A stretch of 64,000 nt of DNA from Bolinopsis microptera (lineage: Eukaryota > Ctenophora > Tentaculata > Lobata > Bolinopsidae). The stretch lies in assembly GCF_026151205.1 (NCBI RefSeq), contig NC_087082.1, positions 6,021,908 through 6,085,907 on the forward strand, given 5' to 3'. Under the pieces are notes generated by a model. That model did no database searches, was not told where the DNA came from, and was given only the letters and a program-made list of their open reading frames with translations. Of the stretch, positions 11,480 through 23,760 are shown in pieces (the stretch's first letter is position 1; every line of letters starts with the position of its first letter). The position numbers and the translations under genes are program-made.

Positions 11480-12290
11480 AAATTGGGCCTAATTTGGACC
11501 AATTATGGGCGTGGCTGCCCCGCGGTCAGCGTTTGGCGGTTGGGGTCCGGGACCAACTCAAAAGTTCGGTCACCGGTTCTAGTTTGTTGGTCAACTGCTA
11601 TCTCGAAACTAAGTTTCCCAAAAAAATCAGGGTGAACCCCCCTCCCCCCCCCCCCCCCCCCCCCCCTTCCCCCCTTAAGTATCTGGAAGTTTGGAAACCA
11701 TAAATGTATCTCTACAAGTAAATAGGAAATGGTCTCAAGCAATACGTCCACATCAATGGGTAAATACAAAACAAAATGTAACAAAATGAAGTCTGAAACC
11801 TCATAGAACAAACATAACATAACATAACATTATAAATAATGCCTCTCTGGGCATCTCAAAGCTGAAAAGTTGGAAATAAAACAAAAGAAAAAAAAATTGG
11901 AAAAAAAAAACAAAACGAATAATCTGTACAATGACCTTTGACCAGCGATAACTTCGGCTAGGAACAAAATTTTTTGATAGGAACAAAAGCAAATGATAGA
12001 CATTACCTACTCTTTACTGTCAAAAATAGCTAAAATATTGATTTCGAAATTTTTTTTCTTGAGATCCCTAAATGACAGCAAGTTTAAGTTCCTAAATTAG
12101 CACCATAACAGAATAGCAATTTGTGAGAAATCAAAAATTGATGGGGACTTGAAATTTGGTATGCATAAATTCGACACCTAGTGACACAATGTGATGAAGA
12201 GTTTTTAGCAACTGCTCCTTCATAATATTTTGTATCATTTTTTTAAAAAGTCACACTTTCTATGGTACACCCTGTATATAATTCTAATTC
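11480..12290. mobile_element. Diverged relative of the foldback element, with poly-C
   Basis: The segment has a long C run (about 11638-11668). Its 11925-12005 part (GACCTTTGACCAGCGATAA, then GGCTAGGAACAAA) resembles the arms of the 742-bp foldback element at 25179-25920. Frames overlapping the C run are low complexity. It ends near CACTTTCTATGGTACACCCT at about 12257-12276, which recurs at 13658-13677. Confidence 0.5.
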
Positions 12291-14311
12291 TGATATAATA
12301 AAAATAAGGCAAACCTAAAGTAATTGTTGAAAAGTTTTGTTTACATCACGATTACATATTCCAAACTGCACGATATCTGAGTAAACTACCCGCTGAGATC
12401 GCCATGGCCGACCGTTATAAAAAATAAAGGTACATCTGCCGCGGGAGAGTTATTTTAAAGGTCCTTGTCAGGCGATACTAATGACCAGTAACGGTAATTT
12501 GTCAGACTTTTACGGAACATTTCATATATTTGGGATGTACGATAATATAATGATAAGTTGCTCTTTAACTTACAAAATATGGCACCAGCTGCAGACATAC
12601 CTCCGTCAAAGTGGGATATTAAAAATAACGTCTGAACAATCTATAATAATTCTATAATTGTTGATGGAAATAGATAAAGTCAGAAGATCATTGCCTTTCT
12701 GTCAGGTGATAACTTGGGGCTTCCAGACATGATGGTACTGTTGTCTTGGTTATTCGGGAAGATAAAGTATAGCGCATTATAAATGTTTCATATTTTACAA
12801 AACATTTTATATGGTCTATATTTATTATTATTATGAAATTCTGACACGAATTACGTGAGTTATTAAAGGGTTGCGTATGGGTAGTTACTTTTGGGCCACC
12901 CTGTAAAATTGAAGTTCAGTAAATCTCAACAGGTTTTAGTAACCAGGGTCCAGGAATTACTAAATGGAAAGATTCGAAACTGAAAAACATAAACCACACA
13001 ATATTGGAGTTTCATAATGAAGTACAGTGTAGCCTTATCAATTCTACTAAGAAACTGCACCAAAGGCCCATTCGAGATCGAACCGATAACCTGCTGTACT
13101 GTTATTTTAAGAATCGAAAGCTATTTTATTGATGTCAATGAATAGTCAGTGGGATTAAGATAATATTGTAAGGATCGAAAGCTATTTTATTGATTTCAAT
13201 GATTAATAAGTGGGATTTAATCACACTTTTGCAGTAAATAAAACCTCTCTATACCGTCAACCGTGCCAATCTATACCGGTGTACCGGGTACTTGGATAAT
13301 ATACCGGGTCTCTTCTTTTCCTCCACAATCAGACCGAGTTGTGCGAGAAATGTGATTTATCATAGCTCATATCGCAATAAGTACACAAACATTTTCTCAG
13401 ATCATGGTTGCAAGGCACATTACATAACTATTTGTGAAAACTAAGATAAATGGTGCCAGCTGGCCGTGTTTTACTTGTATTGGGGGTTTTCGAAGAAAGC
13501 CACTTTTAAATAGTAATTTCTCACATTTCTCGCATTTTGTGCTTCAAATGCCCAAGAACTGTTTTGCTTCACTCGCTGTGCTAGCCGACATTACGAAAGT
13601 CAGAAATTAACAACTGCTCCTTCATAATATTTTGTATCATTTCTCTAAAAAGTCACACTTTCTGTGGTACACCCTGTATAGTTATGCTTTTCAAACGAAG
13701 TTACAACGAATTCTTCATGTAGTGCATCCTGGGTTTGGACAGGATATGCCTGCCTAAAATATTTCCATCACGTTACATTACATAATTCTCAGTAAATGTA
13801 ATAGATTTGTAATGTTGTAATCAGTTTAAAAAACTATGATTTTATATGGTCCGTTATTCTTCATTTGGTCCACGTACAGGTCAACGCCAAAGTAGCTGTT
13901 TTTACACAAATTTTAATAAGCATAAAGATCAGACAAGTCTACAACGAAAAGACTCCTAACGTTAAATAACTAAAAATAAAATAAAACTTAGAATTATCCT
14001 TGCGGTTCAAGGTAAGTCCTCTGACGCTAGCAAGCATTGTTTATTTGAATTAGCATTTAGGGATTAAATTTAATAATGTCACAAATCTAGATGTGAGACA
14101 CATACATGAAATTGCCATCAACATAATATTTATTCAAGTAATGAGATTTTCAACATATTTATTTTCAATGTCACCGTTAATGAATTGACAGAATAATTTC
14201 CAGTTTCATTGATAACACTCTAAACCTACTTAAGTACTAATAAATAAACTCATGGAGTATCATGGTCCGTGCTCTAATGGAGTTGTATCATTGTTATGAT
14301 ATCCACCACCT
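12291..14311. other. No gene; dispersed repeat fragments
   Basis: A 75-bp block (12206-12281) recurs at 13608-13682 in the same orientation, ending TACACCCTGTATA, a typical transposon-end motif. A 60-bp tandem duplication with GAAAGCTATTTTATTGAT lies at about 13114-13205. No coding frame is supported. Confidence 0.45.
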
Positions 14312-14893
14312 TCTAGAACCTTCTAACCTTCTAACCTTCTAAGCTTCTAACCTTCTAACCTTCTAACCTTCTTACCTTCTAACCTTCTAACCTTCTAACT
14401 TTCTAACCTTCTAACCTACAGCAACTTTTAACCTTCTAACCTTCTAACCTTCTAACCTTCTAACCTTCTAACCTTCTAAACTACAGCAACTTCTAACCTT
14501 CTAACCTTCTAACCTACACCAACTTTTAACCTTCTAACCTTCTAACCTTCTAACCTTCTTACCTTCTAACCTTCTAACCTTCTAACTTTCTAACCTTCTA
14601 ACCTACAGCAACTTTTAACCTTCTAACCTTCTAACCTTCTAACCTTCTAACCTTCTAACCTTCTAACCTTATAACCTTCTAACCTTCTAACCTTCTAAAC
14701 TACAGCAACTTCTAACCTTCTAACCTTCTAACCTACACCAACTTTTAACCTTCTAACCTTCTAACCTTCTAACCTTCTAACCTTCTAACCTTCTAACCTT
14801 CTAACCTTCTAACCTTCTAACCTTCTAATCTACAGCAACTTCTAACCTTCTAACCTTCTAACCTTCTAACTTTCTAACCTTCTAACCTTCTAA
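14312..14893. repeat. 8-bp satellite (CCTTCTAA)n
   Basis: Long array of CCTTCTAA units, interrupted every 60-100 bp by CTACAGCAACTT or CTACACCAACTT. This gives a higher-order repeat pattern. Confidence 0.95.
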
Positions 14894-15009
14894 ACTACTT
14901 ACTATCTTACTATTAAAGCCAGATATTCGATCAATTTCTAAATTTTATCACTATCAGAGTAAAATTGAGTGGAATTTGAATTAAAATATTGTCAAATTGT
15001 TATTATTCT

Positions 15010-15318
15010 AGGGGGTAAAAAAGAAAATGTCGATTACGTAATCAAGGACCAAACCCCCCCCCCCCCCCCCCCCCCCCCCCCGTAACAGGGACAAAAGGAA
15101 ATCGCGGCATGTACGGAATCGCGATTTTTCCCATTATTTGCGACAAATTTTATGTATAGTTTAATGTATAGCCTGTTAAATTTCGCGGTATCGCGATTTT
15201 TGGCCAAAATAATCGCGAAATCCTTTTGTCCCTGCCCCGTAATCAACCGTAAGCATTTGAAACCCCCCCCCCCCCCCCCCTCTCGGCTGATTACGTAATA
15301 ATATGTGAACAGTCCCCT
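15010..15318. mobile_element. MITE with C-runs and GTTCACATATTA-type end
   Basis: The right end (CGTAATAATATGTGAAC, then AGTCCCCTA) is shared with 20935, 29785 and about 28793. The left end TAGGGGGT leads into GATTACGTAATCA, and GATTACGTAAT also occurs near the right end. The interior holds two long C runs and a younger nested element at 15086-15234. Confidence 0.6.
15086..15234. mobile_element. Nested hAT-type MITE with 8-bp target duplication
   Basis: A 149-bp element with inverted ends CAGGGACAAAAGGA and TCCTTTTGTCCCTG. It is flanked by the 8-bp direct repeat CCCCGTAA at 15078-15085 and 15235-15242. Eight-base duplications with CA...TG ends are typical of hAT elements. The interior is rich in CGCGATTTT-like subrepeats. 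Confidence 0.85.
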
Positions 15319-16240
15319 AATGGAGTTGTATCTTGTGCGTAGCTTCTAACACTGACTTATGAACAGTGCAGTGGAACTGTGAGGTACCATGAGGTACCAG
15401 ATAACCATTGCAATTGTGCAATTGTTTTGTTGTCATCCACCGTGCGTTGTGTTTACTTACAGTTTAATTTTACTGATACATTGTTTTATAGCCTCAAAAT
15501 GTAGTACTTTTAATACTTTCAACACTACTGTATAACAAATAATTTGAGGCTCTAATGATGATTGATGTAGTTTTACGAAGATTTCAAGCCTTACGAGCTT
15601 ACGTTGTGTGTTTCCCTTCGTGTCCAAAAGCATTATAATATCATCAACGTTATAAACGTAAACCCGTGACAAAAGCATTATACTCTTAAGCTACACTACA
15701 TATTACCCTAGGATGGGAAGTATTGGTGGTAAAACTATTTCCGTGACAAATTACCAATTAAGACAATTAAGTTATTAATCGTTGTGACAACTAGCATTGG
15801 CCTATACAAAACTTTATACTTCTATAGGATGACAATAACTATTATGATACCCTCCGGGACATATATCTCGTAATATATAATATAATATATGTGTCATATT
15901 GTCCATAATTATACAATTATGAGAATTATCATTAGCAATTACTGGAATGATGGACGAGCCCAAGCCATGGATTAGGTAACATTCGACTTATGACAAGTTC
16001 CGGATTATCTGTATATCTGTCTTGTCTCTGATCTGATTATTTTGGTCATTGCTATGAGGCTGCAGTGAACAGCATAGGGAAGATAGCTTCCTATTTCCTG
16101 ATAATAATAGATAGATAGATAGAAGTTGAGTTTCCCATTTTCCAGTGAAGTTAACTGATGATTAAATCTTGTTCACTTTGTCTGCCGAGCCGTGATGCTC
16201 CGGGAGCATTACTCCCCAGTCCCTTCTAAACACTAAAAGT
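15319..16240. other. No gene recognised
   Basis: Scattered stops in all frames. A GATA microsatellite lies near 16107-16123 and a fragment related to 4795-4850 at about 16170-16215. Confidence 0.4.
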
Positions 16241-16424
16241 TATTTACCGTTTGTTTATTTATTTACCGTTTGTTTATTTATTTACCGTTATTGAAAGCTT
16301 CTACAAGTTAAATCATCGTATCTCTTATATGTTTCTAACCCAACTCCACTCAGTATTTACCGTTTGTTTATTTATTTACCGTTTGTTTATTTATTTACCG
16401 TTTGTTTATTTATTTACCGTTTGT
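16241..16424. repeat. 19-bp minisatellite TTATTTACCGTTTGTTTAT
   Basis: Two clusters of the 19-bp unit, separated by about 75 bp of unrelated sequence. The array happens to be open in one frame, which makes a spurious 73-codon ORF. Confidence 0.85.
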
Positions 16425-16862
16425 TCTGTTCTCAGCTATCAAATGTTGTTTCAAACACTGTTTGGAAGCTAAGTTGTTTATCATAATATGTTATCAAAGA
16501 ATCATTGTTCTACTTTGTAATGACAGGTAGAATGAAATATAATATATAATAATATTGCCTTGTAATATGGTTGCTTCATACCAGATTTCTCACTTTGTTG
16601 GTAGTATTGCACTCGTCTGAATAGGGGTGAATTACTGATACGCACATAAACAAAAGGTAAAGGTATGAAGTATACTGAGTATTGATATTATCGCAGTTTC
16701 TCCACGGTAACAGTATTCCACTAGATAATTACACTTTACAAGGCCCGTTTATCTGCTAATCTGTTGTCATATTTACTATCCACCAGTTATTGTAACACAG
16801 AACTGAGATACATTATAGCGGGTCTGATAACAAACAATAGATAAACAACAGTCAGTCTGATA

Positions 16863-16995
16863 CGTGATTGGTTAAAGTAATGTCACATGATCGGTCGAAA
16901 CAGGGTCACGTGATTGGTTAAAGCAGGGTCACGTGATGACAATTCTCGACTCCTATTGGTCGGCACTGCCGGTGTGTTCCTTCATTGGACAGTCT
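16863..16995 (+). promoter_or_regulatory. Promoter-like CCAAT-box / E-box cluster
   Basis: Within about 130 bp there are four ATTGG (inverted CCAAT) motifs and two TCACGTGAT E-boxes, with two repeats of CACGTGATTGGTTAAAG. CCAAT boxes of the NF-Y type with E-boxes are typical of animal promoters. No first exon is evident just downstream. The ZIP-like gene (24613 on) or receptor D (18988) are possible targets, by position only. Confidence 0.4.
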
Positions 16996-17125
16996 AATTC
17001 TTGTTTATTCGGTAGTTCGTTACATGGATCTGTGTTTTGTTACGATCAGCTCTTAAATGAGGATGATATCGTTTTGTCTAGACTTGGTATTATACAGAAT
17101 TTTTTTTTAAACACAGAGAGATGCA

Positions 17126-17604
17126 ACGACACTGTCAGTATTCACCATAACTTAGCAACGACACTGTCAGTATTCACCATAACTTAGCAACTACACTGTC
17201 AGTATTCACCATAACTTAGCAAATACACTGTCAGTATTCACCATAACTTAGCAACGACACTGTCAGTATTCATCACAACTTAGCAACGACACTGTCAGTA
17301 TTCACAATAACTTAGCAACTACACTGTCAGTATTCACCATAACTTAGCAACTACACTGTCAGTATTCACCATAACTTAGCAACTACACTGTCAGTATTCA
17401 CCATAACTTAGCAACGACACTGTCAGTATTCACCATAACTTAGCAACGACACTGTCAGTATTCACCACAACTTAGCAACGACACTGTCAGTATTCACCAT
17501 AACTTAGCAACTACACTGTCAGTATTCACCATAACTTAGCAACGACACTGTCAGTATTCACCACAACTTAGCAACGACACTGTCAGTATTCACCATAACT
17601 TAGT
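17126..17604. repeat. 32-bp minisatellite
   Basis: About 15 copies of a 32-bp unit containing GACACTGTCAGTATTCACC and ATAACTTAGCAAC, with single-base variants (CGACAC or CTACAC; CATAAC or CACAAC). Confidence 0.95.
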
Positions 17605-18987
17605 TTCTTGATTTATTCGCTTATATTATCATTATGTAGATTGTAGCTACATACTAAAGAGTAATTAACCAATAACGTAAACATAACACATGGGTCACTC
17701 AACGACTAACGAGTCTAACATATTATTTGGTATGTTCATAGGAAGGCGTCCTAAAACTGGTACTGAGGGTTGCACAGTTTGCACAGTTTGCTCCAAGTTC
17801 TACCTACCTACCTATTGAACATATCGAGAAGTTTAGAAGTAAGCATCTTCATATCACGGTCATCACGCAATCTGCGGACCACCTCCAATAATAACTGTTT
17901 CATATTATAGGCTGTGTTATGATTGTGGCTTGTAAATCTGTTAACTCCTTATTATCGACTAAACACTGTCATCTGGAAGTGTCTTTTCTCTATTATAATC
18001 CACAATCAGTTAAACCTGGTTATTAACCGCGGGAACCGGATGTATCCTAAGCCCACTAATATGCCTATTATCTGCAAAACTAACTATCAAAGTCTCTAAC
18101 CCTCAAATCAGCGGAAAGAACAGTTAACTTGTTTTTAACCAAGTCCAGGTCTCCCAGTTGTACACAATCTGATGCGTAACGTCAGAGTCTACAGACTGCT
18201 AATTAGCTGATATTTGTTTTATTTCCTGTAAAGAAAGTCAATAGGCAACTATTGAATAGGCTAGGTACTTGCCAGACTCGCTTTATGAGCTTTCAGAAGT
18301 TTCAAGACGAAATTTTGATTCTTATTTACTTGATATTGTTACATTTTATTACGTTAATTGTTACATTCAAAAAACATTCTGTTTGTTATTTACTTCTTGT
18401 GGACGTATTGCTTGACACTTTTTTTTGTTTTGTTGGGGACCGGCCCGAAGTACCAGCCAATTTTTACTCAAAATATATATAATAAGTATTATCTATTCAA
18501 AGTCAAAAACTTGCACAAGATTAGATATTGTTGAAACTATTAAAAAACTATTAAAATGGAGCTTATTTAACAAACATAGCTGAACACTGTTATAATTGCC
18601 TTTTGGATTGTAAAGCTGAAATTATCATATTAATGCACTTTCTGAGTTGTAAGAGTGGAAACAGGCGCATAGCTACAGCTAGGTAGCTATTTCAAAGTTT
18701 TGTAATTACGACAGTTATCAGTCGCATAGCATCATGAGCTGTTGTTGCAGGTGAATTGTTGACAGTGTAACTGAGATGGTATGCAGTGAAATTGATTCGG
18801 TGATGCTTGCGGGCGTTCTTATGGTATTAAGACGAGGTTGTTATCAGCATAACGGTTGATGTTGCGCTTTGATTTCCTTAGTCCCATTTTCTGATTTGCT
18901 TGTAAAAAGGATTTATGGATTCTAAACTTTAATTTATTCCGGCAAACTTCACATACTCAATAATTCGAACTGATGCTCGTTCAGATA
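17605..18987. other. No gene recognised upstream of receptor D
   Basis: No coding frame I can support; the 76-codon frame at 18252-18482 has no recognisable motif. The last 30 bp before the receptor start (AATTCGAACTGAT, then CTCGTTCAGATA) match the upstream flank of copy C, so the duplicated unit extends into the 5' flank. Confidence 0.45.
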
Positions 18988-20387
18988 ATGGCAGGAGGAC
19001 AGTATAATGATCATGTACAATTCGATATGGGGGACCTGGTGTACGACCCCACTGTGCGAGGATTAGATGTGTTTCTGGGAGTGGTGCTAGCTCTCTGTAC
19101 TTTGGTGGGGGTTCCGGGAAATCTGGTAGCTCTCAAATACTTCACAATTGGTGTCTTGAAGAAGAAAAAGAAACTCCATGTCACCACCTTCATTTACATA
19201 GCCATTGCTTCGATTGATGTATGCTCAGGTAAAACACATCTGTAAATAACGAGGTCTTCAGTTTCCATGTCCATGATGGCGCATTTGATAAAATTTTATT
19301 AACAAAGCAACAATATTTAAACCAGTATCTAAGTATCAAGTTACTCTCCGTTTGCCAAAGGTCTGTAGACTGCTGCCGAAAATGCTTTTCTTTTTTCTTG
19401 ATCTGTTAGATAGATACCAACCAGAGCACATTTATTAAATTAATAATGAAACCTTCAGGTATACTTCATCTACCAGTAATGGTTGTGTTGTTTACTGCAA
19501 GAAACCCCGGCATATTCAATAACCTCGTATTTTGTGTCTTTTGGGCGAATGTTTTCGAGTCCTTGCAACGAGTGAGTTAATTCCTTGACTGCTTTTTAAT
19601 AGTTAAAAAATTAGGAACTCTGTATAATACAAACTATATTTGAGAAGATGACTCTAAACAATTAATGTTAGCTCTGAAGGTTGAAATTTTTTGAACCCGA
19701 AATCGGCGTCCTCCAACCTTTCAATTTCAGGTGAGCATATTCCTGGCTATGTTACTCAGTGTAACCAGAACCATCCCAATAGCTTTCTTACGTTATCAGA
19801 TACGACAATGCTGGGTCTTATCCGCTTCCCTACTCTACAGTTTTGTAATCCTGATAGAACCGCTCCTCGGAATGTTGGATAAAATCAACTACAGCTACCT
19901 CTACAACGGGAACAATCCTAACTGCTTCCAGTTGGCAGCGCTAGGTCTTCCTTTCTACGTTCAGTACCTTCTGGAAGCTACAAACATTCTTCTTGTCTCA
20001 CTTGTCACTTTTTTCAGTTTTATAGTTACTTTGGTTAAACTTTGCTCTATTCCAAATTCAGGTTCAAGATCAAAGCAGCGGTTCAGGCAAGCGTCCATAA
20101 CTGTAGCTATCTTCACTGCCATATTTCTGATATGTAACCTCCCCATGTTTGGAATGGTTATAGTATACCTTGTTAACGAGATATTGTATGGTTATCCAGG
20201 AATTTTCTCTCAGTTTTTCATGAACTATTACTCTTGGTTGGTTGCTAAAATTGTCTGTGTGGTACTTAATGCGAGTCTTAACCCAGTTCTTTACTTTCTG
20301 CGAATGAAGGACTTCAATAGCTGGGTCAGAAAGGGAGGGAAGAAACAATCCGTCTCATCAGATCCATCCTCTGTTGGTGCAAGTTAA
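18988..20387 (+). CDS. Rhodopsin-class GPCR, chemoreceptor-like (copy D)
   Basis: Three exons: 18988-19228, 19459-19571 and 19731-20387, encoding 336 residues. Introns are GT-AG with the same phases as copies B and C. I chose the ATG of MAGG because it is conserved in all copies; an in-frame ATG 15 bp upstream is ATC in copy C. TM1 has GVPGNLVAL. The first cytoplasmic loop is unusual, with a KKKKK run replacing the SARRNL of copies B and C. Exon 2 has the FCVFWAN cysteine. Exon 3 has SVTRT, NPNCFQ, FLICNLPMF and NPVLYFLRM. The tail ends SSDPSSVGAS. A possible poly(A) signal AATAAA lies at about 20656. The ligand is unknown. Confidence 0.9.
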
Positions 20388-20761
20388 TAATTTACTTTAC
20401 GTTTTACAAAATGTCATAGTGATAATTGTTATATTTTTTGTTATTTTGTATAATCATATTATACTGTTTAAATTTATCTATTAATGCTGCTTGCTGTGTG
20501 ATTTCTCCTCCTCCTTCAGCTCATGGAAATTGTGCATTTAAATTACGGAGTAATGTTATTCATTCTTCTCAGTTCATTCGGATTATCATAATCTTATAAT
20601 CTTATTTTACGCTTACATTTCCTTAATATCATAATTAAATGAGCATTCGTTGTAAAAATAAAAGAGTAAAAGCCGCCCCGCATATTAATGTATTAATATA
20701 CTGGAAATAAATATAAGCCGTATCAGAATTTAATATCTAGTGATATAATTATAGGACATTA

Positions 20762-20935
20762 GAGGTTGTTCACATATTACGAGGCCAGGAGGGAGGGGGG
20801 GGGGGTTTCCAAATGATAATTTTGACACAATATCTATTCTATGTGTAAAAGTGATAACGGAGGGGGAAGGGGGGGGGGGGGGGGGGGGTTAAAAATGTGC
20901 CAAAAGTGATAACGTAATAATATGTGAACGACCTC
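20762..20935. mobile_element. 174-bp MITE, Harbinger-like
   Basis: Inverted ends GAGGTTGTTCACATATTACG and (right, reversed) GAGGTCGTTCACATATTA, flanked by TTA on both sides (20759-20761, 20936-20938). A 3-bp TTA duplication fits PIF/Harbinger. The interior has two long G runs. Confidence 0.75.
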
Positions 20936-20938
20936 TTA

Positions 20939-21540
20939 TTGTAAATATTTTCCTTTGTTTCATGTATTAAAAGATTAAAGTATTAACATTATGTGTTTAT
21001 ATTCGTCCAACTGGAAAGTGATGGTGGTTTAATGGTCAATTAATGCATAAGGAATAAGGATCCCATAAAAGCATGAAGAACAGAGAAAATATATTACGTC
21101 AATATTGTACTAAAGTAATACTTTATTACCGTTCCTTAGTAGTGAAGTACATTGTCATTAAACTAAATCAACTCTCAAGGGAGTTAATTAATACCCCAGA
21201 GGTACGTCCTTTCTCCGACACACTTGGAGAACCTTTTTTAATTAACTTTGCAATATCTGCGAGTTATTAGGCCAGGTTTCCCTTTCACGGCAATACAGCT
21301 CCGCCTACTGATCTCATTAATAAAAGTAGAGTTACTAGAGAGCTAGAGCGAGACTACTGCTCTGGAGATTTAATTAAGGGGTGAAATGGTGATCCGCAGT
21401 TAATCTCTTATAATCAAGTTGAACATGTACCGAACCACACACTTACAGTAATTGATCAAGTGTGTTATATATTAAACAGATGGCATAGTCTCATCACACA
21501 ATATTCGGGCACCTGTCCCCTATCTAGATTTTAAGTTTGT
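20939..21540. other. No gene recognised
   Basis: Sequence between the MITE and the 13-bp minisatellite, with no coding frame supported. I looked here for the missing ZIP exon (HExPHE motif) and did not find it. Confidence 0.4.
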
Positions 21541-22439
21541 GTGTACTTACCAACTCTCAAATGTACTTACCCACTGTACTTACCCACTGAACTTACCCAC
21601 TGTACTTAGTACTTACCCACTGTACTTAGTACTTACCCACTGTACTTACCCACTGTACTTACCCACTGTACTTAGTACTTACCCACTGTACTTACCCACT
21701 GTACTTACCCACTGTACTTAGTACTTACCCACTGTACTTATTCACTGTACTTACCCACTGTACTTACCCACTGTACTTACCCACTGTACTTACCCACTGT
21801 ACTTAGTACTTACCCACTGTACTTACCCACTGTACTTAGTACTTACCCAATATACTTACCCACTGTACTTACCCACTGTACTTAGTACTTACCCACTGTA
21901 CTTACCCACTGTACTTACCCACTGTACTTAGTACTTACCCACTGTACTTACCCACTGTACTTACCCACTGTACTTACCCACTGTACTTACCCACTGTACT
22001 TACCCACTGTACTTACCCACTGTACTTAGTACTTACCCACTGTACTTATTCACTGTACTTACCCACTGTACTTACCCACTGTACTTACCCACTGTTCTTA
22101 TCCACTGTACTTAGTACTTACCCACTGTACTTACCCACTGTTCTTATCCACTGTACTTAGTACTTACCCAATATACTTACCCACTGTACTTACCCACTGT
22201 ACTTACCCAATATACTTACCCACTGTACTTACCCACTGTACTTACCCACTGTACTTACCCACTGTACTTACCCACTGTACTTACCCACTGTACTTACTAG
22301 GAACCGACCGGAAATCCGGCTGAATCCGGTTCCGGCCGGATATCCGGCTTCAAAATCCGGTTCCGGCTCCGGCTCCGGCTGGAAAAAAATTTGCCGGATT
22401 TTTGCCGGATTTCAGTTTTTTTTACCGAAAAAAAAAATC

Positions 22440-23760
22440 AAAAAAATATTTTCGGCTAATAATGAACAGGGTAGCCTGAATCGTGGAAAAAAAAGTGGTT
22501 TTCGGAAAAACTTTTAAAAAATTTTGACTTAGAAGTTTTTCGGTCCGAGTCGTTCTCGAGACGTACCTCCTGTATCGAGAGCTCCCGCTTCCGAGCTCGT
22601 GTTGCAAAGGGGAGGCCTGCCTTCCAAGATCACATTACCGGGGGAAACCTCGAGTCCAGAATTGTGTATCGATGGGTAGGTGCAGACTTCGAAAAACCGA
22701 AAAAATATTTTCGGCTAATAATGAACAGGGTAGCCTGAATCGTGGAAAAAAGTGGTTTTCAGAAAAACTTTGAAAAATTTTGACTTAGAAGTTTTTCGGT
22801 CCGAGTCGTTCTCGAGACGTACAACGTACCTCCTGTAATTGTATCGAGAGCTCCCGCTTCCGAGCTCGTGTTGCAAAGGGGAGGCCTGCCTTCCAAGATC
22901 ACATTACCGGGGGAAACCTCGAGTCCAGAATTGTGTATCGATGGGTAGGTGGGGACTTCGAAAAACCGAAAAAATATTTTCGGCTAATAATGAACAGGGT
23001 AGCCTGAATCGTGGAAAAAAGTGGTTTTCAGAAAAACTTTGAAAAATTGTGACTTAGAAGTTTTTCGGTCCGAGTCGTTCTCGAGACGTGTACCTTCTGT
23101 ATCGAGAGCTCCCGCTTCCGAGCTCGTATTGCAAAGGGGAGGCCTGCCTTTCGAGATCACATTACCAGGGGAAAGCTCGAGTCCAAAATTGTGTATCGAG
23201 GGGTAGGTGGGGACTTCGAAAAACCGAAAAAATATTTTCGGCTAATAATGAACAGGGTAGCCTGAATCGTGGAAAAAAAGTGGTTTTCAGAAAAAATTTG
23301 AAAAATTTTGACTTAGAAGTTTTTCGGTCCGAGTCGTTCTCGAGACGTACCTCCTGTATCGAGAGCTCCCGCTTCCGAGCTCGTGTTGCAAAGGGGAGGC
23401 CTGCCTTCCGTGATCACATTACCAGGGGAAACCTCGAGTCCAGAATTGTGTATCGAGGGGTAGGTGGGGACTTCGAAAAACCGAAAAAATATTTTCGGCT
23501 AATAATGAACAGGGTAGCCTGAATCGTGGAAAAAAGTGGTTTTCAGAAAAAATTTGAAAAATTTTGACTTAGAAGTTTTTCGGTCCGAGTCGTTCTCGAG
23601 ACGTACCTCCTGTATCGAGAGCTCCCGCTTCCGAGCTCGTATTGCAAAGGGGAGGCCTGCCTTTCGAGATCACATTACCAGGGGAAACCTCGAGTCCAGA
23701 ATACAGAATAGTGTATCGAGGGGTAGGTGCGGACTTAGAAAAAACCGGAAAATATTTTGG
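22440..23760. repeat. Five tandem ~258-271 bp repeats inside the hAT element
   Basis: Five copies beginning near 22440, 22700, 22970, 23228 and 23485. Each contains ATATTTTCGGCTAATAATG, GTTTTTCGGTCCGAGTCG and GAGAGCTCCCGCTTCCGAGC. Copies differ by a few substitutions and small insertions. Long open frames cross unit borders but shift between copies, so I do not call a protein. Confidence 0.9.

Noticed and set aside
17126-17604. CRISPR-like array of regular 32-bp repeats
   Set aside because: Units are head-to-tail with no unique spacers, no cas genes are near and the DNA is animal nuclear.
20510-20590. Possible exon after CTCCTCCTTCAG downstream of receptor D
   Set aside because: The acceptor looks good, but the frame stops after about 23 codons and matches no neighbouring gene.
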